Source: Bagarius yarrelli (Eukaryota; Chordata; Actinopteri; Siluriformes; Sisoridae). Taken from it: a stretch of DNA of 64,000 nt. The notes below the pieces were generated by a model. That model was not told the DNA's origin. It saw only the letters and a list, made by a program, of their open reading frames with translations, and did no database searches. Positions 10,716-22,746 of the stretch are shown one piece after another. Both the position numbers and the translations under genes were made by a program. Every line of letters starts with the position of its first letter. Within the stretch, counting starts at the first letter, position 1. The stretch spans positions 850,537 through 914,536 of the forward strand of contig VCAZ01000111.1 in the NCBI GenBank assembly GCA_005784505.1, in the 5' to 3' direction.

Positions 10716-11554
10716 AAAAGAAAAATGAAAGGAATACACTTTTTTTAATTAAGACAATCCATTCTTTTAAAAAATGTATCATACATCTACTTTCTCACGG
10801 CTTTTCAGATGTTTGCATTTGTTTTGATTAATGTATTAGAAGTAATGAGTTAAAGCATAAAAATCCTCGTCTAGTCTGGTGCGGCGAACTGTGTTAAAAT
10901 CCTGCTTATATACTATTCATCCAACTTAGAGAAGTGTGTTGAACATTAGTCTCCATTTCTCTAGAGTGTCTTGTCCTAAATAGACACACACATTTGCTCG
11001 ATTCAGGAACAAGACAGCGGTAACTACAAGATAGGGATCTTTTACGTTCGTGTATATGAAGGACGGTTTTTGATCGAATGCATAATTTCAGCTGCTGAAA
11101 TGTTTCATTATTTCTAAAATAATTATTCTTTACTAATTCAAACTGATTTTTGTTTACTTAGCCTACCGACTAATTTGTTTCTTTTAAGAGATTCGATTCA
11201 TGATTTGTTCTGATTCATTTACTGATTCGTTCAGTAAGCTTTTATTTAAATATATATATATATTTATTTATTTTATTTTTTTTTTTATATATATATTTTA
11301 TATCCAGGAGGGGGCGAAAAGGAGCGTTATCTTTAAAGTCGACGAACGTACTTGTGCCAAAAAAGATTTTTGTAAAAAAGATTTGACTGACTTACCTGGT
11401 ACACATTCATTCACGAATGACACGCATTAGACACAGCAAAACTGTGACTCGGTCAGTGATGGGAGTATTGTTCACTACATCTAACAAATCACATGCTTCG
11501 TCACATCTTATACTTAAATGCTATTGGCTCGAGGTTTAGTTTGTTACAATAATC
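10716..11554. other. Unique AT-rich sequence with an AT/TTTA tract
   Basis: An AT-dinucleotide and T-rich tract lies at 11248-11302. Nothing else recognised. Confidence 0.35.
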
Positions 11555-11745
11555 GCTAATTCTAAATTGCCAATAAGAGTGAGCGTAAGTGTGTGTGGTT
11601 GCTTGTCTGTAAGAAACCCTGCAGTGGACTGGCGACATGTCCTGGTTATACTCCTACCTTTCACCTAATGACAGCCGACTCCAGCAGACCCCTGTGACCA
11701 TGATTAGAAATAAGTGGGTAAAGACAATGGATGGATGGATAGATA
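11555..11745 (+). mobile_element. AFC-like SINE, 5'-truncated
   Basis: Starts at ATTCTAAATTGCC, then GTGGACTGGCGACATGTCC, CCTTTCACCTAATGACAGCC, CCAGCAGACCCCTGTGACCA and AAATAAGTGGGTAAAGACAA. It ends in an ATGG repeat. The tRNA-like head is missing, consistent with retroposition truncation. Confidence 0.75.
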
Positions 11746-11813
11746 AGTTACACAAAATACTTCCGTTGCCTACCAGGATTGAAAAGATTTTTTTGATTTC
11801 TTTCAGAGTATAA

Positions 11814-11966
11814 GGGGAGGTGGTAACGCAGTGGTTACGGATTGTGGGTTTAACTCCCAGCACCACCAAGTTACCACCACTGGACCACTGAAAAATGCTA
11901 TCAATTGCTCAGTTGTAAAAATTAAACTTAAATAATGTAAGTCTCTGGATAAGTGCGTCTACCAGA
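11814..11966 (+). mobile_element. SINE-A copy
   Basis: Head GGTGGTAACGCAGTGGTTAC, B-box region GTGGGTTTAACTCCCAGCAC, middle CAATTGCTCAGTTGTAAAA and tail GTCTCTGGATAAGTGCGTCT. It is complete apart from the last bases. Confidence 0.75.
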
Positions 11967-12999
11967 AATAATTTTGTGGGTAGCCATATAAGGTCCCCGG
12001 TATATCAGACTGCTTCTCATTCCTATTTCTATTTTATCTAAGAAGATAAGGAAGTGCTTTCAAGCAAGCTGCTCAGTATAGGTCTCTAATTCTTTGCTTC
12101 TTTCTAATTTGGTTATTGTTAAGTGTGCCCCAGCAACGGATTGTGCGTTTGACACACACAAACCCCTTTCGAGTGACAGTAATTCTAGGGTTTGTCTTAT
12201 TACTATTCTCAGCACGGTTGACTGTCTTTAGATGAGACACATGGCCTATTGTTTGTGTCGGCGTGTTGCAGCGTGGGCGCCCTGCCCTTAAATGAAATAA
12301 AGCCATAACTGCAAGCACATTGGGTAATAAAATCTTCATGGCAACACTCCAAGCCATAGCAGATGCAATAATGGGGTAGGGTAACTCAACGAGGTACATG
12401 CAGATAAGAACGCAAGTTGGCTGGTTTAAACCAGAGTTTGTTATGAACTCTTTGTGCCAGCTGCTGTTAGTATTATTTGGACAGGTTTTTGGCCCATCGA
12501 CCCTTCAGGAAATTGTTGACTGCTTCTCCTTGAAACACAATCAGGATATTTTGAGGCATTGGCTTTCACTGACTCGAGTCTGTTCAGTAAAGTGATTTTT
12601 CTCAAATTACAGCTGAACGGTAGACCAACATTTCAATTGCACACATACAAATGCTAAAAATCTGAGAAAACAAGCCTGTCTACCCAGTTCACTATTTCTA
12701 CAATGAAAGGATGGATACATGGATGAATAGCCATCTTAGTGCCACTATTTAAGATACTGTAGATGTTGTTTGTATGCAAGCAAAATGAGCATTTTTTCAC
12801 TGTTGTTGTTTCACATATTTAAAGACGTGTTAACCAGTAAAATCATATACAGTTAATATACAAAATAATATACAATTAAAATTAAAAATGCATATAAAGA
12901 TAAAAACTTAAAATAAAAGTAATATAAATAAAAAATGGATTGAGGCGGGTTCGGTCAACACACACTGACATCAGAGGGATATAATTAGTTAATTGAAAT
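11967..12999. other. Unique sequence with a possible conserved block
   Basis: The block 12190-12400 has balanced composition and no repeat signature, so it is a candidate conserved non-coding element. The remainder is AT-rich with nothing recognised. Confidence 0.3.
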
Positions 13000-13240
13000 G
13001 TTGCAGCAAGAAGGTTCCAAAATCGATTCCCCTGCCGAGGCCTTTCAGTGTGGAGTTTGCATGTTCTCCCCGTGTTTGCGTTTGGGTTCTCCAGGTTTCC
13101 TCCCACAGTCCAAAAGCATGTATGTTAGACTGATTGGTGATTGCCCAAAGATACTGCCGACCTGTCCAGGGTGTACCCCTCCTGCCTTTTGCTCTTTCAG
13201 AGACGGCTGGGACAGACTCCAGCAGATCCTAAACATAGGA
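13000..13240 (+). mobile_element. AFC-like SINE with internal deletion
   Basis: GTTGCAGCAAGAAGGTTCCA, GTGTGGAGTTTGCATGTTCT, TCCAGGTTTCCTCCCACAGT and GACTGATTGGTGATTGCCCA are followed directly by CCGACCTGTCCAGGGTGTAC, so the TGAGTGTGAGTG...GGACTGG segment is deleted. The 3' end block is also degenerate. Confidence 0.75.
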
Positions 13241-13868
13241 ATCCCAGGAAGAAAACTGGTTTTTCGAGCAGTACTCAAACCAACCTGCCACACTCAAAGT
13301 CACTGAGATCACATTTTCCAGTTATGTGTGCTTTGAAGATGAATTCATGTTCAGCATTTCTATGATATTTTGCATCGCCCCACTGCCACAGGATGCTGCT
13401 ACCGCATTACAACTATAAAAGATAAGCACGCAGGTTTGACTGAGTGTAACTGATCAATCGTTTTATTTTTACAACCTCAGCAAACGTAATTGAATTGGGT
13501 TGCCAAACTACAGAAACGTTTTATGTGGCCTGGAAGGAGAATGAAAACGTTAAAAAAAAGCATCTCTGTGCCTGGACAAATGGCCCGTATGACTTCCCCT
13601 CCAGGGAAATTGATAAGCCATTGAGTTGGGGATAATGGGCCTCTTTTACAAGGTTAGGAGCACTGACCTCATGCGTCCCTCGTAGGAGTGGCAACAATGG
13701 CATTTCGAACGCTGGTGCCAAGGGTACTGGCATTCTGTAATGAGATGTGGTGCCATCTGTCGCAACATCTTCGGGATATTCAAGGCACTGTATGCTCTGT
13801 GCCAAGTGACTGTAACTCCAGACACAACCTCAAGCTTGTAATGTATGATATTTATGCTTTACTCAAAC
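13241..13868. other. Unique sequence with a possible conserved block
   Basis: 13500-13850 carries no recognised repeat and has mixed composition, with long non-repetitive stretches such as 13561-13650. Candidate conserved non-coding sequence only. Confidence 0.3.
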
Positions 13869-13903
<35 letters not shown>

Positions 13904-14104
13904 GTCTGTCTGTCTGTCTGCTACATTATCTGTCTATCTGTTTGTCTGTCTGTCTATCCATCTACAGTATCTATCTGTATATCTATTCGTCGGTCTGTCT
14001 GTCTGTCTATCTATTTGTCTGTCTGTCCATCCATTCATCCATCCATCCATCCATCCAACTATTTATCTATCTATCCGTCCGTCCATCCATCCATCCATCC
14101 ATCC
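13869..14104 (+). repeat. Compound tetranucleotide array (TATC/TGTC/CATC/CGTC)
   Basis: About 236 bp of four-base units whose consensus drifts from TATC through TGTC to CATC, with interspersed CGTC/CGTT units. All phases read through as long open frames, which explains the apparent serine/leucine/isoleucine/tyrosine-rich ORFs here. Confidence 0.95.
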
Positions 14105-14525
14105 TTTGTTGCTTTTGTCCAGTGTATTTCATTAATTTGAAGCTTTCTTTGTCCACTGGATGATAAAATTTCCAAATATTGTTTTGATCTGTGGTTCCTG
14201 GTTAATTTTCTTTAGTTTCCATATGTAATAAGATTTAAGTTTTAAGGCACATTAGATAGAACCCCAGATAATAAGCTTATTAGATTTTGAAGAACTCTTG
14301 CACATTAATCTAAAGTGTGTGTGAGATTAAATAAGCATATACATAGCCTCAGAGATCATTTATCATTTTTATCCCCTGTAAAGAAACATGGTAGCATCAT
14401 CTGGATTCATTTGGTGCTGAAATAAAAAAAATACGTATTTTTTTTTGGAAAATCACACACAGGTTTTCTTTTGCTGTAAAAACTGTCTACTGTTTAAGAA
14501 TGATTTTGCAATATCTATTTTAAAA
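14105..14525. other. Unique spacer
   Basis: Nothing recognised between the two tetranucleotide arrays. Confidence 0.35.
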
Positions 14526-14582
<57 letters not shown>

Positions 14583-14644
14583 CGCTGTCTGTCTGTCTAT
14601 CTATCTGTCTATCTATCTATCTGTCCATACGTCTGTCTGTCTAT
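14526..14644 (+). repeat. (TATC)n microsatellite with TGTC/CATC variants
   Basis: About 14 uninterrupted TATC units followed by mixed TGTC/TATC/CATA units. Confidence 0.95.
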
Positions 14645-15751
14645 AAGTATTTGCCCATTAGAAACAATTGACTGTTATTTGCTGGAGATCTTTATTTTTT
14701 ACTCCTTATGTCCGGATTTTTGGTGTAAAACCTTATATAGTGTTGGTGTGAATCGTTCCCTGCATGATGATCATAGCGTAGACCCTGAATGTGGCTTCAC
14801 AGCGTTACGCTGATGAATATCTTAATATGAGGTCTTCACCTACCCGCTGCCTATTACAGATACTCTTTAACAGCATAAATGCTTTTATCAGGTTTCTTAC
14901 ATTTGATGTAATGGCTCCTCTTTATCGTTCTGCCAAGCACAGTTTGCAGTCTGCTTTGCTTTGATTGCCATCATCAGTCGACAGCTTGTTGTCATTTTCA
15001 AATGTTTATTAGAGAAACAACCACCGGTGTCCATTCAGTACAGGCTGCTGTGGCAATTAATTCATGGAAATGAATTAATTTTATAAATACTATAAGAAAA
15101 GGGTTCATGATACGGCTTGGTGTATGTAGGAAAAGGAAGGAAAACAAAAGTCCTAATGGACCGAATGAATGGAAGCTGCTGTCTAATAAAAAGATACTGA
15201 TCAGTAATTTACCGGATAATGCACTGAGAGCTGTAGAACAGTACACGGGTATCTATTCCAATAATTCTTCTTCGAAAAGCTATAGAACAAAACATAGCGT
15301 CAGAGGGGTTGTGATGAAGGAAGAGCTTGTAAAAGTTTGCATTATCGAATGTTCCTCATGACCGAATATGAATATAAACTTGCTGTGTGCCGCATAATAA
15401 ACTGAGGATTAGAACGAATTAGATTGATTTCATGTTTCCTTGCACTGATGTTTATCTTTACAAAAAACAAACACATCTTCTTGTTATATAGCAAAAGGAT
15501 AAGCTATAAAAGCTAAGATAACATAAAGCAGTTTGTGATTCTCTGATTATCAGCTTTGCGGTGCATCGTGATAAATAGTTTAGGCTGATTGTGCTTACGA
15601 TTGATTAGCTTAACCAGACGAATGATGGTAAGCTCTAATTTAACTTTCTTCTTTAATGACTATTTTAAAATAAATGCTAACCTAGTATCCCCAATTATTA
15701 TCATAGATAATAATGTATTGTATTATATTTTTAGTACTTAAATTAACACTG
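14645..15751. other. Unique sequence, contains a 26-bp palindromic site
   Basis: A perfect dyad at 15055-15080 (11-bp arms AATTAATTCAT / ATGAATTAATT, 4-bp spacer) lies in an otherwise unique stretch. An 84-codon plus-strand frame at 15107-15361 has no recognisable motif. Confidence 0.35.
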
Positions 15752-16135
15752 GTGCAGCACAATGGCTTAGTGGTTAGGATTGTTGCACTTGTTGTCACAA
15801 CAAGAAGGTCCCGTGTTCGATTCCCAGGCCTTTTTTTGTGGCGTTTGCATGTTTTCCCCGTGCTTGCGTGGGTTTACTCCGGGTTCTCCGGTTTCCTCCT
15901 ACAGTCCAGAAACATGTATGTTAGGGTTAATTGGTAATTCCAAATTGCCCATAGGAGTGAGAGTGAGTGTATGTGTGGCCCTGTGATGGACTGGCGGCCT
16001 GTCCATGGTGTCCCTCTCCTTGTCTTTCACCCTTTCAGATACGCCTGGGATAGACTCCAGCCGATTCCTGTGACCCTGAATTAGGGAATAAGCGGGTATA
16101 GAAGATGAATAAATAAATGAATAAATGAATATTGT
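15752..16135 (+). mobile_element. AFC-like SINE, full length
   Basis: Head GTGCAGCACAATGGCTTAGT with TTCGATTCCCAGGC (B box), then GTTTGCATGTTTTCCCCGTG, GGGTTCTCCGGTTTCCTCCT, GTTAATTGGTAATTCCAAAT, GATGGACTGGCGGCCTGTCC and AAGCGGGTATAGAAGATGAA. The tail is (AATA)n/(AATG)n. This is the most complete AFC-like copy here. Confidence 0.85.
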
Positions 16136-16904
16136 ATTTAGTCTACAGCACAAACAAGTTTTAACTCTGGCACAATTTATTATTTTTTGCTCTGCAATTC
16201 ATGTGTATATTGACTGTGTATTGCAGCAGGTTTGTGAGGGACAATAAGAGTAGGAGGACTGTTTTCCATTACAAAATGAAAAATTATGCATCAGTCTGTC
16301 ATTCTGACAAACAAACACATTCTTTCTGCAATCTAATTTGTTTAAAATATCTGATCGGCGTAATACTTTGTATACAGTATATCCCAGTCTAAAAACCCAA
16401 ACGCTTATTCACACACCAAATATTATTTTATTTTGAAATAATACAGAGTAAATTGCATTAGAGTGTGTTTTTATTGTTAACCATTGTTCATCTGCATGTC
16501 GTTATCAGACGATAGTTTATCCACAAATCTCAGACACCAGCATCTTCATATTCCATCGGTTAAAAAAAAAAATCGCTGAAATACTTTATTCCTATTGTAA
16601 TCGGATGTTTTACTAACTGGATTGTATTAGTTTCAGTTGAAACATTTCGAAACAACTCCTACGCTTTCTGTTAAGGAGGCAAAGGAAGAAGAATGTGACC
16701 GTTTCCAGTGCCAGTTCATACAGCACATATGGGAGCTCAGACTGCTGTAGTAGGTGTTGAACTGCAAATGCTGCCAATATGGCAAATCCATAGTACTCCA
16801 TTTCCTTGGCTTTGTGAAGCTGCTTAAGTAACAAGGCCACATGGTGATGCATTTATAGAAAACTCAAACATTCTCTTGTATGCAAATAACAAGCTAAGAA
16901 TGAC
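16136..16904. other. Unique AT-rich sequence
   Basis: No repeat recognised. A minus-strand 79-codon frame at 16613-16852 is rich in L/A/F; I do not recognise it and treat it as chance. Confidence 0.35.
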
Positions 16905-17040
16905 TTTTTCCCGAGACAAGAGCAGCAGGTTGAGGAACGGTTTTTACCCCACAGTGATCTCTTTGCAGGTTGAGGAACAATTTTTACCCCACAGTGATCT
17001 CTTTAGTGAACTCAACTTCACTAAACCTGCTACACGGAAC
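16905..17040 (+). pseudogene. Rex1-like LINE 3' coding end with 40-bp tandem duplication
   Basis: The plus strand encodes SSRLRNGFYPTVISL, which resembles the C-terminal end of Rex1/CR1-like LINE ORF2 (SSRLRNSFFPTVxxLLN). The segment 16925-16964 is repeated immediately at 16965-17004 with only two differences (GG for AA), so the motif R-L-R-N-x-F-Y-P-T-V-I-S-L occurs twice. The frame breaks soon after, and the fragment is inactive. Confidence 0.65.
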
Positions 17041-17160
17041 TTATTACTTATACATCTTTTTTTTTTTAAAGAAAGAATTCACACAATTTCAAAATAATTG
17101 TTTTATGTCTACCATAAAAGTCCTTTTAGGTTTGACCCTAAATACACATTATAATTTGAG

Positions 17161-17330
17161 GAAGTGGTAGGTTAGGGGTTAAGTTGTCGGACTATCACCT
17201 GGAAGATTGAGGCTCGATTCCAAGTGGCACCAATTCACCAGAAAGGCCCTTATCACCCGATTACTCAGTTGAACATAAGAAATAAATGTAAGTTGCTCTG
17301 GATAAAGATGTCTGCCAAATGCTGTAAATG
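17161..17330 (+). mobile_element. SINE-A copy
   Basis: Head GAAGTGGTAGGTTAGGGGTT, B box GGCTCGATTCCAAG, middle ATTACTCAGTTGAA and tail AAGTTGCTCTGGATAAAGAT plus TCTGCCAAATGCTGTAAATG. Complete, moderately diverged. Confidence 0.8.
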
Positions 17331-17371
17331 TTAATAATAAGTGTTTTTTTACTATAAGAAAATAACTGTGA

Positions 17372-17531
17372 TTTTCTGGAGAGCCTGAGGTCCTACAGAG
17401 TTCCACCCTAAATAATTGCACCTGATCTAGCTAATCATGTCTTTTAGACTTGTTTAAAAAAATGTTTTATGGTTTGGAATTAAGGTTAAAGGTAAACTAT
17501 GCAGGACTAGGAACTAGGTTCGACACCCCTG
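17372..17531 (-). mobile_element. hAT-type MITE, left end decayed
   Basis: TTTCTGGAGAGCCTGAGGTC, CACCTGATCTAGCTAATCAT, AACTATGCAGGACTAGGAAC and GGTTCGACACCCCTGG are in the order of the MITE at 60188-60356. The CACCCCTG terminus is retained at the right end; the left CAGGGGTG is not. Confidence 0.65.
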
Positions 17532-18232
17532 GCCTAAAGTCTTGATTAAAGGACACCTTTTAGCCCAGCAATCAGCATGAAAAACTCATCAGCTGTACTA
17601 GTTTTTCTAAATAAGCCTTATTAATAGATATGCAGTGGTCTTGACATGGTCCCTGTGAAATGAAATCAAAATATCTAAGAGACCTTTTAATTCAATCTCA
17701 TACTGCCACACTGACAGACAGCCATCAATCATTCCTCTGTGTGTGGGGAACATGTGACATAATTCTTTCAGACTAGGTTGTCCGTGCAGCGACATGACTT
17801 GACTTTGCTGTCCTTTATTTCAAACAAAGACCTGGGAGACTTTTTAACAGCTGTCCACTTTTTAAGAGCATTGTTTTCTTAAGGCGAACGCAACTATTTC
17901 ATCACTGCTCTACCAACACAATGGTGTTTCCTGTCTGTTATTTGTATCTCAAGCTTCCAGTTTCAACAGATTGAGGTATCTATTCAGGTAAGTTTAGTTT
18001 ATATAGCCTTGGCTTTAAATCATACAACCCCCCCCTCCTCCCCCCCCCCCGTCCAAATATAATAAAGTCTGGTTCAAATACATTTTTTTAATTTGTTGTC
18101 TACATGAAATACATGGTATGTTTCTTTATGACTGAACTAAATATATAAATATAATAAAAATAAGAATAAAAGAGATGAGTGGAATGGCATGGATTGAAAA
18201 GTAAAGGTTGAAAGTAAAGTTGTGGCTCATAT
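17532..18232. other. Unique sequence with poly-C tract
   Basis: A C/T homopolymer-like tract of CCCCCCCCTCCTCCCC type lies at 18027-18051. Otherwise nothing recognised. Confidence 0.4.
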
Positions 18233-18410
18233 GGGGAAGTTATGGCTCATGCTTAAGGTTTGTGATTGTGGGTTTGATTCCCAGCTCCACCAAGCCATCA
18301 CTGTTGGGTCCCTGAGAAAGACCCTTAACCCTTAATTGCTCAGTTGTAAAAAAAAGAAAGAAATGTAAGTTGCTCTGGATAAGGAGGTCTGCAAAATGCT
18401 GTAAATGTAA
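18233..18410 (+). mobile_element. SINE-A copy
   Basis: Head GGGGAAGTTATGGCTCATGC, B-box region GTGGGTTTGATTCCCAGCTC, middle TCCCTGAGAAAGACCCTTAA, tail GTAAGTTGCTCTGGATAAGG and AAATGCTGTAAATG. A second partial head (AAAGTTGTGGCTCAT) lies just upstream at about 18218. Confidence 0.8.
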
Positions 18411-18589
18411 AAAAAAGTTGGATTACAATTAACAAAAAATCACAGCTGCTGTTTTGCTTCCTGTTTACCAGCACATTAATAGAACAATATTTTTTGCTAT
18501 TTCATCATTTAATTCATTACATTTTACAGAGTATCTATCTATGTTTTCAACCTCACCCCCAACAATTGCCCACCTGGGATATCTGTCTG

Positions 18590-18745
18590 CCCTGTCTGTG
18601 GTTGGCAAGAACCGGGTGGAAAGAACTCAAAAATTTTACGCAAATCCCCGACTTTAGCCCCACTTAACACTTTTGGGATGAATTGGAGCACTGTCCTCAA
18701 TTCCCCCCCCTTCCTTACATTTGGTGTGGAATGCAACCTTGTTCT
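18590..18745 (-). mobile_element. Tc1-related MITE fragment (copy T3)
   Basis: ACTTTTGGGATGAATTGGAG and neighbouring sequence match the internal part of the MITE family in reverse. A C-run lies at 18703-18709. Strongly decayed. Confidence 0.45.
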
Positions 18746-21700
18746 AAACACATTGCCAGCATGAAGACATGTTTCATAGCAACAAGGTTGCTACCTGGCA
18801 AATTCATATTAAACCTTGTAGGTACTTATAAATGAAGCGTGAAGGGCACATCATCTTGTTAGTTATTGGGCTTTAATTGCCATCAGCTCGATAATCTGAT
18901 TATCTGATATAAGTGGTTGCGTGAATGATAAGGAGCATCCTAATTAAATTAACACTGATAACCACCAACACCAATTCGAGCTTCTGACCTCATTGCTTGA
19001 GCCACTATGTAATTTTTACAAAAAGAAATCTGCCAACATATATGATACTTATTACGAAGTGAAAAGAGAGTAGAAACAAATGTATTTAAGAGATATTATC
19101 TTTGAATAATAAGTAATTAATCATACAGATCTATATAAAAAAAACACTTCTGACTTAGAATTCTACCACTTGGAATTGAAATATATAGAAAAGAATACTA
19201 TTCGGAGCACATGAAAGTGGTCCAAACCACTTTATTCTCAGGTAAAAAGAAATGATGCAAGTGTTTAGACTTCTGTGTTCACTATGGAAAAAAGCTGCCT
19301 TGCTTTGTCTGGTGCATCTTGTTTCCTCCGACCAGAAAATAAGCAACCTGACCAGGCGAGCCAGACTATCCCTCATATGATGAAAAGCAGAAGTATTCCT
19401 CCATCACTAAGTTTTCTTAGTGTTCTGATTTTGAATGAATCTCATTTTGACCCTTCCCGCCCGTGTTGATTCAGTTGAGAGGCTCTCAGAACGTCAACGC
19501 AAACCTGCTGTCCTATAAGAAGAAAAAAAAAATAACATTGTTCTTCTCTAGAGCCACCCTGGCATTTTTTATACAAAAACTTTCTTTTATAAGCCACAAC
19601 ACTCAATCTGAAGACCTGAGTGATGTTTTTTGAGCAAAGATAAAATTTGCCCCCGGGGCTCGTTCCATTGAGCTGCTGGAGAGAATTGTCCCAATAGAAG
19701 ACGAACATATTTCCTTTTTCTCCCCCGAGACCGAAGTGACAAAAGAATATATTTGCTAAGGCAACAATACTTTTATTTATACTTTATTTCCATAACTGAG
19801 GTGATGCATTTATTAAAGTTACATACAATATTAAAAAAACTCATGTAAGTACCATGAATACACTATTAAATTCCCCCTGCAGTGCCTGACCATTTGTATT
19901 TATGTACCTTAACAATTCAGTCCAATTCTATAAACTAAATTTATTAAAATTATCCCTAATTAAGGGCCACCAGGCATCACATCAACCCAAAAAATAATCC
20001 ATGTTATGTCAATAAATTGAACAAAATTCAGTCAGCTGGAGCCCAATTAATTACTGACTTTCTCGAACTTCTACCTTTTTCCCCATGACCCTGGTTTCAT
20101 ATTTCTGTAGATATTTTTTTCTGATTGGTACGGTTCACTGGGTCACACCACCTTATTAGCAATTGCCAATCTTTGTTTTAATGAAGCTTTATTTCTCTGG
20201 CCAAGTTATCAACTGCCCCTGAAACAGCATAAATGTATTTCCAGGAAATAAAAACCAAAAACAAAACAGATTAGGCGACATTATTAGATTCGAATACATT
20301 TCCTAGGTACAGCAATGTTTTTAGGTTACTGTTACTAATTAAATAGGCAAAAAAGAGGCTCAACCAGCTAATGGGACAGTTGCTGTGGGTCCACTGGAAA
20401 GCTTATGCTGGGAACTACTCTACAACTTATCCACAGGTCACTGGTCACTGCATTTAATGGGAACCAAATAGATTTTATGCTCTTCACACACCTATAAAGA
20501 AGCATAATTTTTGTTCCCAAAGGGATGCTACCATCCTTAACCCTTCTGCTAACTTTTAGCTGAAATGTCTGTTATTATTTAAGTCAATGTTTCATTGTTC
20601 TCTGCAAAACAATTCAATTTCATATTAAATGAACTTGACTTTTCTCTACAATTCAATGTTGCATTTTTTTTTTATATATATACCATCACCTTAATTTGGC
20701 TTTCTTTGCTTTTTCCCATCCATAATTTTTTTTCCAATGCTTTCTTTATTTGTAAAGACCAGTGTATAACAGAGGTACTTACAGTGTGAGCATCTTTCAA
20801 GCATGAATGTCTTTTGCTTTGTGACAATGAGTGTGATCAGAAATTTTAACTTAATGTTGCTGCTGCAAAACTGACCCAAACAATGGCTTTGTTTTCATGT
20901 TTCTACCATAAAACCAAAGCCAAAGCAATTTAATGACTTCCCTGAAAACTACTAATTTGTACAACGAAATCATCCAGACAAATGACCTGGACAACCTAAA
21001 CATAAATATTTTATTTATTTTTGTCGACATATCAGCAGTGCCATAAATCAAACCTCTTAACGACCAGCTGGGTCTCTCGTGGGACGGTGTAAGGATTTTG
21101 TGTAAACTTTCTGATGTACAAAGCTCAAAAAGCAAAAAAGCTGGACTGCCATGGTTTCCTGTGAACTCTGCTGGAACAGTATGTATTTAAACGTTTAGTC
21201 ATAGTAATAATAAGCATTTGATCAGAGTAATAATTTAAACAGGCAGTGAATAAAAACTTTTCCAAAAGTTTTCCAAGGATTCTGGTCGAACCTAGTTGAG
21301 ATGTGTGACAGACATTGTTTTTGAGTATGTCTTTCTAGGTGCCACTTAAATGCCAGTAGAACTGCTAATGTGGTCAGCCAGAGAGATACAAAACTGTTCA
21401 TTTCACATAATGAAGATTGTCAGGCAACTGTCAAAAACCTGAGAGTGTCCATAGAGATTAAAGAAACATAGATTAGCAGGCCATTTTACATTAGATGTTA
21501 GAGGTAGACGTTTGTTCTACCTAGAAATGGTAACAAAATAACTGCTTCTAGTTTTCCTAGTGGTTTCAAATTCTTTCAAAGAATTTTGAACTAATGAAAA
21601 TAAGTAAAATGTAGGTTTTATTGTGGATCATTTAAAGTAGTTATTATGTACTGTAAATAAAAAAGCAAGGCCCATTAAAGTAAAGAAGCGAAGGGAAATA

Positions 21701-22675
21701 CAAGCACAGTCTCTGTATGTTTCTCAGCTTTGAGTCAATGACACTAATGCTATATGCTTTATGCTATAATGCAAAGTAGAAAGGACAGTGTGTGTGATGA
21801 ATGGGCAGGGGCCAGACTGGTCTAGAACATAAAGGGGTAAAAAAAAAAGGCCTTGGAACTCTTGGGTTTACTCCGGGTACTCCGAGTTTCTTATATTACA
21901 CCTCTAGCTCAAAAGAAAATTTGAATCTGACATCCGGGACCACCGTGTGATTACAGTGGTTGTAGGTCTGACTAAGAGATCTTCACAAACTTTTGATTAA
22001 ATAGCCCATTTTGGTATGGCATGTGAAAGCGAACAAAGAGCCAGGGTAAATTGAGGTTTGGGGTAATATGTTTCTCTGGTAAAGATGGGAATCCTAGCTG
22101 CTCTGATTTACACATCACTTTTTCAGACTTTGGACTAGGAGCCCAAGAAGAACAGCATTGTAATAATCGAGTCTGAATGTGACAAATAAATTGACAGAGT
22201 GTCAGAACTGCATCGAGAGAAGGGAGGTATGAAGTCTGACAGTGTTCCCGAGGTGAAAGAAATCTGCCAAAGTGTTAGGTTTAAGATTCAAATGACAATC
22301 TGGGACTCTAATATGACTGCTCAGTATGAGCAATAGCAAGAATCGGACAAAACGCACTGACCCTAAGCCTATATATCGGGCTAACCGCATACCATTTGCC
22401 ACATCTGCACTATTTACAATAATTCGGTGACTAATCTATTGTTCCACATGTATGGCTTCATTTCATTAATGGCCAATATACATATGCAAATAAAAAAAAA
22501 CTCAACAAATTAAGGAAACATCATCAGTTTTGTTGTGTTGTTCCACTGTTTGTAAGAGCATTTTACTTGGGGTAATTAAAAGTAACTTTGCTTCATATTG
22601 GGTCACCCCTTTAATTTATTTTTTTATTTTATTTTGTAAATGAAACATTCAAAACAGCCAACATGATTTGTATGT
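18746..22675. other. Four kilobases of largely unique sequence
   Basis: No gene or well-preserved repeat. A possible AFC-SINE scrap is at 21866-21905 (GGGTTTACTCCGGGTACTCC). The stretch 22120-22320 (AACAGCATTGTAATAATCGA and downstream) resembles a teleost dispersed repeat I recall but cannot classify. AT-rich runs are common. Confidence 0.35.
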
Positions 22676-22746
22676 GTTAGTGAGTGAGTGAGTGAGTGAG
22701 TGAGTGAGTTAGTGAGTCAGTGGGTGGGTGGGTTTGTGTGTGTGTA
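22676..22746 (+). repeat. (GAGT)n / (GTGG)n / (GT)n compound microsatellite
   Basis: About 10 GAGT units run into GTGG and GT units. Confidence 0.9.

Noticed and set aside
13688..14163. Overlapping open frames up to 150 codons rich in S, I, L, Y and C
   Set aside because: They are translations of the TATC/TGTC/CATC array in all three frames.
13869..14644. CRISPR-like repeat array
   Set aside because: Units are four bases without spacers: microsatellites in a eukaryotic genome.
16613..16852. Minus-strand 79-codon hydrophobic frame, briefly considered as a membrane protein exon
   Set aside because: Not recognised, and overlapped by another open frame on the same strand; insufficient support.
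22120..22320. Possible teleost dispersed repeat (TGTAATAATCGAGTCTGAAT...)
   Set aside because: Similarity is from memory only and the class and boundaries cannot be stated.
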